Source: Clostridiales bacterium
GTDB taxonomy: Bacteria > Bacillota > Clostridia > Oscillospirales > Oscillospiraceae
Direction: 5' to 3'
Assembly (NCBI GenBank): GCA_004555655.1
Contig: SFHJ01000040.1
Span: 1-15,366, forward strand
DNA: 15,366 nucleotides
The translations under genes and the position numbers were made by a program. Shown one piece after another: positions 5,809 through 13,829 of the stretch. Position 1 is the first letter of the stretch, and each line of letters starts with the position of its first letter. The notes under the pieces are model-generated. The model was not told the DNA's origin. It did no database searches and saw only the letters and a program-made list of their open reading frames with translations.

Positions 5809-6684
5809 ATGCAGCTAAAGTCCGGCCATGCCCCGTTTCTTGCCCTTCTGGCCGCCGCGCTCTACGCGCTCAGCACGCCGTTTTCCAAGCTGCTGCTGGA
5901 GCACGTTTCCTCTGCCATGCTGGCGGCGCTGCTATACCTCGGCGCGGGTGCCGGGCTGCTGGCGGTGCGTATCGTTCACCCGCGCGCGGTCCTGCGCGGC
6001 AAAGAGCAGCCGCTGGCAAGAGAAGACCTGCCGTACACCGCCGCAATGGTGCTGCTTGATATCGCGGCGCCTGTGTGCATGATGTTCGGCCTGCGCGCGG
6101 CGAGCGCTGCAAACGTGAGTCTGCTGAACAATTTTGAGATCGTCGCCACAAGCCTGATTGCATTGCTTCTCTTCCGCGAGGCTGTCTCCGCGCGCCTGTG
6201 GCTGGCAATCGGGCTCATCACCGCGGCCAGTATGCTGCTCTGCTTTGAGGGCGCCGACAGCCTGCGCTTTTCCTCGGGCTCTGTTCTCGTACTGTTGGCG
6301 TGCGTGTGCTGGGGCTTTGAAAATAACTGCACGCGAAAGCTGTCCGCCAAGGATCCCGTTGAGATCGTCATCGTCAAGGGCTTCGGCTCCGGTCTGGGCG
6401 CGCTTGCGCTGGCATTTGGCGTGGGCGAGCGGTTGCCGCAGATACGCGATTTGCTCTGGGCGCTGCTGCTGGGCTTCGCGGCCTATGGGCTCAGCATCCT
6501 CTTTTATATCTACGCCCAGCGCGCGATAGGCGCGGCGAAAACCAGCGTCTACTATGCCTGCGCGCCGTTTTTATCGGCGGGGCTTTCGCTGCTGCTGCAC
6601 GCCGGCGCGCCCTCCGTCAGCTTCCTCGCCTCGCTCGCCGTCATGGCGCTCGGCGTCTATTTCGCCTCCTCCGGCCAAAAATAA
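5809..6684 (+). CDS. EamA/DMT-family membrane transporter
   Basis: The 291-residue protein has about ten hydrophobic helices in two repeated halves, the drug/metabolite transporter layout. The first half has FLALLAAALYALSTPFSKLLL and the family-typical run of small residues before a polar helix end (GLRAASAANVSLLNNFEIVATSLIALLLFRE, about 94-124). The second has VLVLLACVCWGFENNCTRKLS and YAQRAIGAAKTSVYYACAPFLSAGLS. Family members export or import amino acids, nucleosides, riboflavin or drugs; the substrate here is unknown. I chose the ATG at 5809 because GGAGG lies nine bases before it; an in-frame TTG at 5794 overlaps that site. It is monocistronic between its own promoter and a convergent terminator. 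Confidence 0.9.
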   Translation: MQLKSGHAPFLALLAAALYALSTPFSKLLLEHVSSAMLAALLYLGAGAGLLAVRIVHPRAVLRGKEQPLAREDLPYTAAMVLLDIAAPVCMMFGLRAASAANVSLLNNFEIVATSLIALLLFREAVSARLWLAIGLITAASMLLCFEGADSLRFSSGSVLVLLACVCWGFENNCTRKLSAKDPVEIVIVKGFGSGLGALALAFGVGERLPQIRDLLWALLLGFAAYGLSILFYIYAQRAIGAAKTSVYYACAPFLSAGLSLLLHAGAPSVSFLASLAVMALGVYFASSGQK

Positions 6685-6689
6685 ACGTA

Positions 6690-6714
6690 CCCCGGCATGC
6701 AGTGCATGCCGGGG
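6690..6714. terminator. Shared terminator between the EamA gene and metK
   Basis: An 11-bp perfect stem CCCCGGCATGC (6690-6700) with its complement (6704-6714) and a three-base loop lies between convergent genes. On the minus strand the stem is followed by TACGTTTATTTTTGG, a usable U-rich tail for metK. The plus-strand tail (CATCTATTTAGG) is weaker. Confidence 0.82.
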
Positions 6715-6721
6715 CATCTAT

Positions 6722-7888
<1,167 letters not shown>

Positions 7889-7923
7889 ATTTATTGCTGT
7901 CCTTTCCGGTTTCAAATACAAAC

Positions 7924-7952
7924 AAAAAAGCGCTCTGTCTTCGACAAAGCGC
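7924..7952 (-). terminator. Riboswitch-controlled terminator of metK
   Basis: On the minus strand GCGCTTTGTC (7952-7943) and GACAGAGCGC (7939-7930) form a 10-bp stem with one G-U pair and a three-base loop, followed by six T residues (7929-7924). It lies 12 bases past the riboswitch, the usual distance for the expression platform of a transcription-terminating S-box. CTTTGTC in its left arm can pair imperfectly with the GAUCGAAAG segment near the aptamer's 3' end, a candidate antiterminator. Confidence 0.92.
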
Positions 7953-7964
7953 ACGAAAATATAC

Positions 7965-8057
7965 CCTCATCTTTCGATCACTTCGCCGGATTTGGCACCT
8001 TGCCACTGCAGGTTGCCGGGTTTCATCGGGCCGTTCCCTCCGCCACTCTTGATAAGG
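7965..8057 (-). promoter_or_regulatory. SAM-I (S-box) riboswitch
   Basis: On the minus strand the aptamer carries the conserved S-box segments in order: CTTATCAAGAG (8056-8046), GGAGGGA, GGCCCGATGAAACCC, GGCAACC, AAGGTGCCAA and finally GAAAGATGAGG. P1 is formed by CCTTATC (8057-8051) pairing with GATGAGG (7971-7965). It sits between the metK promoter and an intrinsic terminator, so SAM binding should stabilise P1 and allow termination. Confidence 0.97.
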
Positions 8058-8077
8058 CTATTCAATTTGCGTTATTT

Positions 8078-8105
8078 ATTATACAGATACGGCGAAAAAA
8101 GTCAA
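8078..8105 (-). promoter_or_regulatory. Promoter of metK
   Basis: On the minus strand TTGACT (8105-8100) and TATAAT (8083-8078) have a 16-base spacer, and the riboswitch begins about 20 bases downstream. The -35 and the following bases (TTGACTTTTTTCGC) are identical to those of the rRNA-type promoter P1 at the left end. Confidence 0.85.
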
Positions 8106-8141
8106 CAGAAAACGAAACTTTTTTTCGCGCCGTCCGGCAGG

Positions 8142-8170
8142 TTTACTGCGCCCGTTGACAGGTGTATAAT
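8142..8170 (+). promoter_or_regulatory. Promoter of the rhomboid-like gene
   Basis: TTTACT (8142-8147) and TATAAT (8165-8170) have a 17-base spacer. It is divergent from the metK promoter, with about 36 bases between the two -35 boxes. A leader of about 68 bases follows before the start codon. Confidence 0.65.
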
Positions 8171-8244
8171 ACATTTAACAATTTCTTCGTAGACTTTCCG
8201 CTTTCTTTCGGGTAAGATAGGCGGTATTGGAGGAGGATGGAACC

Positions 8245-9117
8245 ATGAACGAATTCAGAAAACGCTTTGAACGCTTCTGTCTGCGCAACCGCGACAAGGG
8301 GCTTCCCAATTTGATGCTCGTCATCGCCATCGGCAACGTGATCGTATACTTTCTGTCGATGATCGACCCCAGCAATGTGGTCTATTCGTGGCTGTGCTTC
8401 AGCCGCAGCGCCATCCTGCGCGGCCAGATCTGGCGGCTTTTCACTTATATCTTTACCTATCTGTGTGACAGCGCGGGGATGTATCTGTTTTTGGCCGTCG
8501 TGGCGATGTTCTGCTACTACCAGTTCGGCCGGATTCTTGAGCAGTACTGGGGCACTCTGCGCTTCAACCTCTACTATCTCACCGGCATCGTGCTGACGGA
8601 TATCGCCGCGCTGCTGCTGGGCTATCCGGCCACAGCGGGCGCGATGAACCTGAGTTTGTTCCTCGCCGTCGCCACCATCGCGCCCGAGGCCACCGTGCGC
8701 CTCATGTTCATCCTGCCGCTCAAGATGAAGTGGCTGGCCTGGGTGTATCTGGGCTTTGCAGCCTGGGACGTCATCACTTACCTTCTGCGCTTTGGTTTTC
8801 TCACCTTCTTCTGGCTCTACCCGCTGGTGCCGCTGCTCAATTATTTCCTGTTCTTCGGCGGCGACGTGAAGAATCTTCTGCCCGCCTCGATGCGTTACCG
8901 CCGCCCGAAGCAGCCGAAAACCCATGCCCGGCCCAACCCCAACTGGGCAAGCGGCTACCATTCCAAGTCCGGCGAAAAGCCCTACCGGCACAAGTGCACC
9001 GTCTGCGGCCGCACTGACACCGACTATCCCAACCTCGAATTCCGATACTGCTCGAAGTGCAACGGCTACTACTGCTACTGCATCGACCACATCAACAACC
9101 ACGCGCATATCCAGTGA
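8245..9117 (+). CDS. Rhomboid-like membrane protein without protease residues, zinc-ribbon tail
   Basis: The 290-residue protein has about five to six membrane helices (residues 22-210) and a soluble tail. Residues 60-120 resemble rhomboid proteases: GQIWRLFTYIFTYL, then a helix ending FGRILEQYWGTLRFNLYYLTG. The catalytic GxSG serine motif is absent (GAMNLSLFLAVATI, 132-145), as is the His/Asn pair of helix 2, so it is best read as a rhomboid pseudoprotease, similar in concept to Derlins. The tail (about 245-290) has C251-x2-C254 and C269-x2-C272 plus C277, C279, H282, H286 and H288, a likely zinc ribbon with extra metal ligands. A basic, proline-rich linker joins the two parts. GGAGGAGG lies before the ATG. 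Its role is unknown; a quality-control or substrate-binding function is inference. Confidence 0.78.
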   Translation: MNEFRKRFERFCLRNRDKGLPNLMLVIAIGNVIVYFLSMIDPSNVVYSWLCFSRSAILRGQIWRLFTYIFTYLCDSAGMYLFLAVVAMFCYYQFGRILEQYWGTLRFNLYYLTGIVLTDIAALLLGYPATAGAMNLSLFLAVATIAPEATVRLMFILPLKMKWLAWVYLGFAAWDVITYLLRFGFLTFFWLYPLVPLLNYFLFFGGDVKNLLPASMRYRRPKQPKTHARPNPNWASGYHSKSGEKPYRHKCTVCGRTDTDYPNLEFRYCSKCNGYYCYCIDHINNHAHIQ

Positions 9118-9134
9118 GCGCCCTTATGACCCGC

Positions 9135-9163
9135 TCGACAAATTTCTGCAGCGGTGGTATACT
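9135..9163 (+). promoter_or_regulatory. Promoter of the PIG-L deacetylase gene
   Basis: TCGACA (9135-9140) and TATACT (9158-9163) have a 17-base spacer, with TGG before the -10. The extended -10 GGTATACT is the same as at hpf and the DUF4364 gene. Read-through from the rhomboid-like gene is also possible, as no terminator lies between. Confidence 0.65.
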
Positions 9164-9207
9164 GTATCTACAAACGCATCCACCCATGTCTGAAACAGGA
9201 GGCACAT

Positions 9208-10065
9208 ATGCGAAGATTCAGTTACATCGATACCAACACCCGCGCCGTCTCGCCCGGCCTGTCCGCGCTCTTCCCCGGCTGGGACGGCAAAAATGAACGC
9301 CTTGTCGTCTACAGTCCGCATGACGACGACGCAATTCTTGGCGCAGGCTATGCCATGCGCGCCGCGATCGAAGACGGCGCAGAGGTCTACATCGTCATTG
9401 TCTGCAGCGGCAACGCGGGCTACAGCACACCCGAAGAGCGCGACATCATCGTGGAAAAGCGCCGGCGCGAGACGCTCAACTGCTACGAAGCCTTCGGCAT
9501 CCCGCGCGAGCGGATCACCTTCCTCGGCTTTTCGGATTTCAGCGCCCTGCAGTATCTGGGCTGGAATATTGCGCCTGCGCGCGAGGGCCATTTCCGCCGG
9601 TGCATCACGCTGCTGCGCAGCCTGCGCGCCACGCGCGTGCTCGTGCCGAACCACTACCATGAGCACATCGATCACATCGCCGCTTATATGATGGGCGCAT
9701 ATGACGCGCCGCAGTCCGGCGACGCGTTCTGTGTCGACTGGGCAGACCCCTACCCCGTCAGGAGCGTGGCGCAGTACTCCGTCTGGGCCGATCTCGACCC
9801 TGAGGACGCGCTCATCGCGGGCCGCAATACGGCGCTGCGCGCCAATCTGGTGCTGGCCGTCGACCCGGCCGTCGAGCGCGTGGTCGATACCGGCATCGAA
9901 GCCTACGTCTCGCAGAGCGAGATCATCGCCGACCTTGTTGAGCAGCGCAAGGCGCGCTGCCTGCCCGACGGCAGATTTATCGAGGTCTACCTGCGGTTTG
10001 ACCCGCGCCCGAAGCTCAGCTTCGCACCCTATCAGGCCCTGCTGTCTGAGATTCCTGATGCGTAA
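9208..10065 (+). CDS. PIG-L/LmbE-family deacetylase
   Basis: The 285-residue protein belongs to the zinc-dependent PIG-L family, which removes acetyl groups from N-acetylglucosamine-type substrates in glycolipids, antibiotics and thiol cofactors. The metal-binding motif is SPHDDDAILGAG (36-47), a variant of the usual PHPDDE. The second metal motif is HYHEHIDHIAAY (149-160). Between them are the fold-typical VCSGNAGYSTPEERDIIVEKRRRETLNCYEAFGI (66-99) and FLGFSD. The ATG at 9208 is preceded by CAGGAGG; in-frame upstream codons are in the promoter. No signal peptide is visible, so it is probably cytoplasmic. The substrate cannot be told from this context. Confidence 0.88.
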   Translation: MRRFSYIDTNTRAVSPGLSALFPGWDGKNERLVVYSPHDDDAILGAGYAMRAAIEDGAEVYIVIVCSGNAGYSTPEERDIIVEKRRRETLNCYEAFGIPRERITFLGFSDFSALQYLGWNIAPAREGHFRRCITLLRSLRATRVLVPNHYHEHIDHIAAYMMGAYDAPQSGDAFCVDWADPYPVRSVAQYSVWADLDPEDALIAGRNTALRANLVLAVDPAVERVVDTGIEAYVSQSEIIADLVEQRKARCLPDGRFIEVYLRFDPRPKLSFAPYQALLSEIPDA

Positions 10066-10077
10066 CGCCAATATTTT

Positions 10078-10118
10078 CCCCGGCGGGCCAGACTGAAGTG
10101 ACCCGCCGGGGATTTCTT
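10078..10118 (+). terminator. Terminator of the PIG-L gene
   Basis: A 10-bp stem CCCCGGCGGG (10078-10087) with its complement (10102-10111) and a 14-base loop is followed by ATTTCTTTT. It acts for the plus strand only; the minus-strand tail is AAAATATT. Confidence 0.85.
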
Positions 10119-10135
10119 TTGTCAGGAACAGCCTC

Positions 10136-10297
10136 TCAGGCCTTGCAGGCAGAGCTGCCAGAACAATACCGGCCGCATGGGCCGCACCAGGCCCGACGCA
10201 GCCGCAGCCCGGTGCAGTTTTCCAGGTACTCATCCGTTCCTCGTTTTATGCCTGCCAGCGTCGGCGCGCAATGGCGCACAATCATCTCATCCGTCAT
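10136..10297 (-). CDS. Small Cys-containing protein with DUF3793-like start (possibly truncated)
   Basis: A 53-residue reading frame with a real-looking start: the ATG at 10297 follows AAGGGAG at good spacing. The first 18 residues (MTDEMIVRHCAPTLAGIK) match the opening of DUF3793 proteins, which are near 190 residues and often lie beside iron or flavodoxin genes in Clostridia. The remainder does not follow that family and instead ends in a Cys-rich stretch, with C at 10, 28, 38, 41, 45 and 51 (approximate). The frame stops only 25 bases from the PIG-L terminator, so there is no room for a full-length gene. Either it is a decayed DUF3793 remnant or a distinct short metal-related peptide. The degenerate iron-type operator upstream favours regulation with the feo genes. 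Confidence 0.5.
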   Translation of the reverse strand: MTDEMIVRHCAPTLAGIKRGTDEYLENCTGLRLRRAWCGPCGRYCSGSSACKA

Positions 10298-10411
10298 CGT
10301 TTTTCTCCCTTCGGCGCGTGCGCTTCCAAAATCCCTGCCGGGCGGCCATGGTGCCTGTATGGCTGCTGGCAATTTGAGCCCCGCGCACATAGCATACTCT
10401 TTCTGCGCGTT

Positions 10412-10433
10412 TTTATAGTTAGCTTTTACCAAC
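10412..10433 (-). promoter_or_regulatory. Candidate -10 and degenerate DtxR-type operator for the small Cys ORF
   Basis: On the minus strand TATAAA (10417-10412) is directly preceded by a box whose plus-strand form is GTTAGC-TTTT-ACCAAC (10418-10433). Its left half matches the three clear feo boxes and its right half matches 4 of 6 bases. No convincing -35 lies at normal spacing. Position (box against the -10) mirrors the feoA promoter. Confidence 0.4.
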
Positions 10434-10472
10434 TTAGATGCAAAAAAATGCACCTTTCTGCGCGCGGTATCC

Positions 10473-10514
10473 GCGGGCCGGCAGACGCAAATTGCTTTGC
10501 GCCTCCCGGCCCGC
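10473..10514 (-). terminator. Large hairpin ending the feo transcript
   Basis: Outer arms of 9 perfect base pairs (GCGGGCCGG at 10473-10481 with 10506-10514) enclose an inner 6-bp hairpin (CGCAAA at 10486-10491 with 10496-10501). It starts six bases past the stop of the FeoB-associated peptide. There is no U-tract right after the stem (seven T residues follow only about 22 bases later on the minus strand), so it may protect the RNA end or give weak termination. Confidence 0.5.
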
Positions 10515-10519
10515 CCTGT

Positions 10520-10693
10520 TTATTTCTGCCGGTGGCATGCGCCGTGCATGGCGCAGTGTGCGCAGTTGCAGCCGCAGGCGGACTTGCCCTGTCTTTTCTG
10601 CCGGACAAGGCTGCGCACGATCCAAGCAACGATCACAATTAACACCGCGCAGATCAGCATTGTTCCAAGATTTGTCTGTATCCATTGCAACAT
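10520..10693 (-). CDS. FeoB-associated Cys-rich membrane protein
   Basis: A 57-residue protein with one membrane helix (about 12-29, MLICAVLIVIVAWIVRSLV) and a cytoplasmic tail containing CGCNCAHCAMHGACH, six closely spaced cysteines and histidines counted from 40. This is the small protein commonly encoded right after feoB in Clostridia (annotated as FeoB-associated Cys-rich membrane protein). It may play the part FeoC plays elsewhere or bind iron or a cluster near the channel; the function is not established. AAAGGAG lies nine bases before the ATG at 10693, and the gap to the feoB stop is 36 bases, so it is the last gene of the feo operon. It is too short to stand out in a routine search. 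Confidence 0.92.
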   Translation of the reverse strand: MLQWIQTNLGTMLICAVLIVIVAWIVRSLVRQKRQGKSACGCNCAHCAMHGACHRQK

Positions 10694-10729
10694 GGCAGTT
10701 CACTCCTTTGACGATTGCCGTTTCCGTTT

Positions 10730-13222
10730 TCAGACCTTGCCCGCTTTTCCGGCGCGCTTTGTGGCCTCTTTATAGGGTTTGAAGAGCATGTAGACGATTA
10801 GTGCCAGAACAGCCAGGGCAAAAATCAGGCCGATGATGTTCAGTCTGCCGGTGAAGGCGCTGCCGAACTGGTTGATCATCAGGGCGATGGCGTATGCAAA
10901 GCAGCACTGATAGCCGATCGCAAGCCACGTCCACCTGGCGTTGTTCATCTCGCGCTTGATCGCGCCGATGGCCGCAAAGCAGGGCGCGCACAGCAGGTTG
11001 AACACCAGGAAAGAATAGCCCGTGATCCCGGTAAAGGCCAGACCCAGATTCTGATACACCGTGCCATTGCCGCCGCCATAGAGGATACCCATGGTGCCGA
11101 CGATGTTCTCCTTGGCAACAAGGCCGGTGATGGTGGCCACGGCCGCCTGCCAGCTGCCCCAGCCGAGGGGCATGAAGATCCACGCAATCACGCCGCCGAT
11201 AGCAGCGAGGATCGAGCTGTCGAGCTCCTCCTCGGCCAGCATCCGGAACGTGCCGTCCACAAAGCCGAAGTAGGTGGTAAACCACACAAAGATGGTGGAG
11301 AGCAGGATGATGGTGCCGGCCTTTTTAATGAAGCTCCAGCCGCGCTCCCACATGCTGCGCAGCACATTTCCGACCGTGGGCCAGTGATATGCCGGCAGTT
11401 CCATGACGAACGGAGCCGGCTCGCCCGCAAAAGGTTTTGTCTTTTTCAGCATGATGCCGGAAATGATGATGGCGGCCATGCCGATGAAGTACGCAGAGGT
11501 CGCCACCCACGCACTGCCGCCGAAGATCGCGCCCGCAATCATGGCGATAAACGGCACCTTCGCTCCGCAGGGGATAAACGTGGTCGTCATGATGGTCATG
11601 CGCCTGTCGCGCTCATTTTCAATGGTGCGCGAGGCCATGATACCCGGCACGCCGCAGCCGGTGCCGATGAGCATGGGGATAAACGATTTGCCGCTGAGAC
11701 CAAACTTGCGGAACACGCGGTCGAGCACGAACGCGATTCGGGCCATGTAGCCGCAGGCCTCCAGAAACGCCAGCAGCAGGAACAAAACCAGCATCTGCGG
11801 CACGAAGCCAAGCACCGCGCCGACGCCGGCCACGATGCCATCCAGAATCAGGCCGCTGAGCCAGTCAGCCGCGTTCAGCTTCTCCAGCAGGCGTTCCACC
11901 AGAGCCGGAATACCGGGCACCCACACGCCGTAAGCGGCGGGATCGGGCCCGTCAAAGCCGTTCTCCTCAAAATAATCGACCGCGTCCACGTAGGTCATGG
12001 GGACGGTGCTTTCTTCGTCCGCACCGTCGGGAATGGCATCATAGTACGCGGTCATGGTGTTGACGGCCAGCGTCTGCTCGTCCTCCACATCCACCGCCGC
12101 GGAAGCGGCCGCGGGCCGGAGTGCCTTCAGCTCCGCCAGAGCGGCGGCCGCGTCAAAGTTCTCCGCCTCTGTGTCAATCTGCGCGAACGCGCCGGCTGCC
12201 TGCATGGCGGCGGTATTGTCGTCGTTCACCTCGGCGTAGGCGGACGAGCCGATGCCAAACAGGTACCAGCCGTCGCCGAACAGGCCGTCGTTGGCCCAGT
12301 CGGTAGCCGCGGTGCCGATCGTCACCATGGAGATATAGTACACCAGGAACATGACCGCCGCGAAGATGGGCAGGCCCAGCCAGCGGTTTGTGACGATCCT
12401 GTCGATCTTGTCGGATGAGGAGAGCTTCCCGGCCGAATGCTTCTTGCAGCAGCGCTTGATGACCTCGCCGATGTAGACGTAGCGCTCGTTTGTGATGATG
12501 GATGCGGCGTCGTCATCCAGTTCCTCTTCAGCGGCCTTGATGTCCGTCTCGATGTGAGCGGCAAGCTCGCTGTCCAGCTTCATCTGCCCGAGCACCTTGT
12601 CGTCGCGCTCAAAAATCTTGATGGCGTACCAGCGCTGCTGCTCGTCCGGCATGGTGTGGACAGCCGCCTCTTCGATGTGCGCGATGGCGTGCTCCACCGG
12701 GCCGGAGAATGTGTGCATCGGCACGGTCTTTGCGTTTTTCGCGGCGTCGATTGCTGCCTCAGCCGCGTCCATAACGCCGTCGCCCTTCAGCGCCGAGATC
12801 TCCACAACTGCACAGCCCAGCGCCCTGGCCAGTTCCTGCGTATTGATCCTGTCGCCGTTTTTGCGCACTACGTCCATCATGTTGATGGCCACGACCACGG
12901 GGATGCCAAGCTCGGTCAGCTGCGTCGTCAGATACAGGTTGCGCTCGAGATTGGTGCCGTCAATGATGTTCAAAATGGCGTTCGGGCGCTCGTTTACCAG
13001 ATAGTTTCGCGCGACCACCTCTTCCAGCGTGTAGGGCGAGAGCGAGTAGATACCGGGCAGGTCCGTGATGGTGACGTCTGTGTGCTTTTTCAGCTTACCC
13101 TCTTTTTTCTCCACCGTCACGCCCGGCCAGTTGCCGACAAACTGGTTGGAGCCGGTCAGCGCGTTGAACAGCGTCGTCTTGCCGCTGTTCGGGTTGCCCG
13201 CAAGTGCAATTCTCAGTTCCAT
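10730..13222 (-). CDS. feoB: Ferrous iron transporter FeoB
   Basis: The 830-residue protein is the GTPase-coupled ferrous iron permease of the inner membrane. The N-terminal G domain has G1 GNPNSGKT (9-16), the switch region NWPGVTVEKKEG, G3 DLPG (54-57), G4 NMMD (114-117) and G5 SALKGDG (143-149). A helical regulatory domain follows (about 165-275), then the membrane part with the Gate motifs (FRKFGLSGKSFIPMLIGTGCGVPGIMASRTIENERDRRMTI is the first; SWQAAVATITGLVAKENIVGTMG the second). Between the first two membrane helices is a long outer segment (about 325-435), acidic and Ala-rich, longer than the usual loop. The ATG at 13222 has GAAGGAG before it. It follows two feoA genes and precedes the Cys-rich partner. 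Confidence 0.97.
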   Translation of the reverse strand: MELRIALAGNPNSGKTTLFNALTGSNQFVGNWPGVTVEKKEGKLKKHTDVTITDLPGIYSLSPYTLEEVVARNYLVNERPNAILNIIDGTNLERNLYLTTQLTELGIPVVVAINMMDVVRKNGDRINTQELARALGCAVVEISALKGDGVMDAAEAAIDAAKNAKTVPMHTFSGPVEHAIAHIEEAAVHTMPDEQQRWYAIKIFERDDKVLGQMKLDSELAAHIETDIKAAEEELDDDAASIITNERYVYIGEVIKRCCKKHSAGKLSSSDKIDRIVTNRWLGLPIFAAVMFLVYYISMVTIGTAATDWANDGLFGDGWYLFGIGSSAYAEVNDDNTAAMQAAGAFAQIDTEAENFDAAAALAELKALRPAAASAAVDVEDEQTLAVNTMTAYYDAIPDGADEESTVPMTYVDAVDYFEENGFDGPDPAAYGVWVPGIPALVERLLEKLNAADWLSGLILDGIVAGVGAVLGFVPQMLVLFLLLAFLEACGYMARIAFVLDRVFRKFGLSGKSFIPMLIGTGCGVPGIMASRTIENERDRRMTIMTTTFIPCGAKVPFIAMIAGAIFGGSAWVATSAYFIGMAAIIISGIMLKKTKPFAGEPAPFVMELPAYHWPTVGNVLRSMWERGWSFIKKAGTIILLSTIFVWFTTYFGFVDGTFRMLAEEELDSSILAAIGGVIAWIFMPLGWGSWQAAVATITGLVAKENIVGTMGILYGGGNGTVYQNLGLAFTGITGYSFLVFNLLCAPCFAAIGAIKREMNNARWTWLAIGYQCCFAYAIALMINQFGSAFTGRLNIIGLIFALAVLALIVYMLFKPYKEATKRAGKAGKV

Positions 13223-13238
13223 ACGTAACTCTCCTTCC

Positions 13239-13254
13239 GTTAGCATTAGCTAAC
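13239..13254. promoter_or_regulatory. DtxR-type operator ahead of feoB
   Basis: A perfect dyad GTTAGC-ATTA-GCTAAC lies directly before the feoB ribosome binding site, 17 bases from the start codon. It matches the two boxes before feoA and resembles the DtxR/IdeR consensus core. TTGACT (minus strand 13264-13259) lies just upstream, but no good -10 follows. A GGGCT/AGCCC hairpin (13273-13285) sits between feoA2 and this box. feoB may have its own iron-controlled start or the box may block read-through. Confidence 0.8.
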
Positions 13255-13298
13255 CAATAGTCAAACAAATTTGGGCTCCCAGCCCCGCTTGCACGTGT

Positions 13299-13520
13299 CT
13301 ATTCCACCTCGATCATGTCCGCGTCCGCCTTGCGGATGGACAGCTCATAGCCGCGAACCGTGACCTCCACAGGGTCACCCAGCGGCGCCACCCTGCGGAT
13401 GTAGACCTCCACACCGCGCGTGATGCCCATGTCCATGATGCGGCGCTTGACCGCGCCCTCGCCATGGAGCTTTACCACCTTGACCGTCTCACCGATCTTT
13501 GCCTGCCGAAGCGTTTTCAT
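13299..13520 (-). CDS. feoA: FeoA-family protein (second copy)
   Basis: A 73-residue protein made of one SH3-like FeoA domain: KTLRQAKIGETVKVVKLHGEGAVKRRIMDMGITRGVEV, followed by VAPLGDPVEVTVRGYELSIRKADADMIEV. The pattern GEGAVKRRIMDMGITRG and the PLGDPVEV turn are the strongest family marks. FeoA interacts with FeoB and is needed for full iron uptake. I chose the ATG at 13520, preceded by AAAGGAGGAAG; the longer open frame to 13811 is only an overlap with the first feoA. It lies 41 bases after feoA1 and 76 before feoB. Confidence 0.95.
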   Translation of the reverse strand: MKTLRQAKIGETVKVVKLHGEGAVKRRIMDMGITRGVEVYIRRVAPLGDPVEVTVRGYELSIRKADADMIEVE

Positions 13521-13561
13521 GCCTCTTCCTCCTTTATTCCTGCAAAATAGCACGCAGAATG

Positions 13562-13774
13562 TCAGATCATGATTTTCTGCGCCATCTCCTGACTGATTGC
13601 CACGCGCGACTCCCTCACCTTGACGATGACGTTGCCCGCGATGGTATTGATGACCGACACGCCCGCGCCGACCACGAAACCCAGGTTTTCCAGATGCTGT
13701 TTGACCTCCGGCTTTCCGCCGATCCGTTTGACCACATATTCCTCTCCGGCGTCTGCAACTGTAAGCGGCATCAT
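13562..13774 (-). CDS. feoA: FeoA-family protein (first copy)
   Basis: A 70-residue FeoA-like protein: MPLTVADAGEEYVVKRIGGKPEVKQHLENLGFVVGAGVSV, then NTIAGNVIVKVRESRVAISQEMAQKIMI. It differs clearly from its neighbour: an acidic EE replaces the EGA segment, and the core is GGKPEVKQHLENLGFVVG, a subgroup typical of the first of two tandem FeoA proteins in Clostridia. The start could be the first or second of two adjacent ATGs (13774 or 13771); AAGGTG precedes both. It is the promoter-proximal gene of the feo operon, next to two iron boxes. Confidence 0.93.
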   Translation of the reverse strand: MMPLTVADAGEEYVVKRIGGKPEVKQHLENLGFVVGAGVSVINTIAGNVIVKVRESRVAISQEMAQKIMI

Positions 13775-13803
13775 TTTCGCACCTTCTTGTCGTCTTATTT
13801 TTG

Positions 13804-13819
13804 ATTAGCATACGCTAAC
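13804..13819. promoter_or_regulatory. DtxR-type operator 1 before feoA
   Basis: The dyad ATTAGC-ATAC-GCTAAC (13804-13819) has a perfect inner five-base inverted pair and one outer mismatch. It lies just after the predicted transcription start, 33 bases (three helical turns) from the second box, allowing two regulator dimers on the same face of the DNA. Confidence 0.82.
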
Positions 13820-13829
13820 CGAAGCGCCA

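Noticed and set aside
8155..8170. TTGACA followed by TATAAT as a consensus promoter
   Set aside because: The two hexamers are only four bases apart; TTTACT at 8142 gives the proper 17-base spacing.
11384..12418. Long plus-strand open frame of over 340 codons
   Set aside because: It is entirely antisense to feoB, which is unmistakable by motifs; His/Arg-rich translation is typical of a shadow frame.
13521..13811. Longer N-terminus for the second FeoA
   Set aside because: The extension is an out-of-frame reading of the first feoA; the ATG at 13520 has a strong ribosome site and starts the domain.
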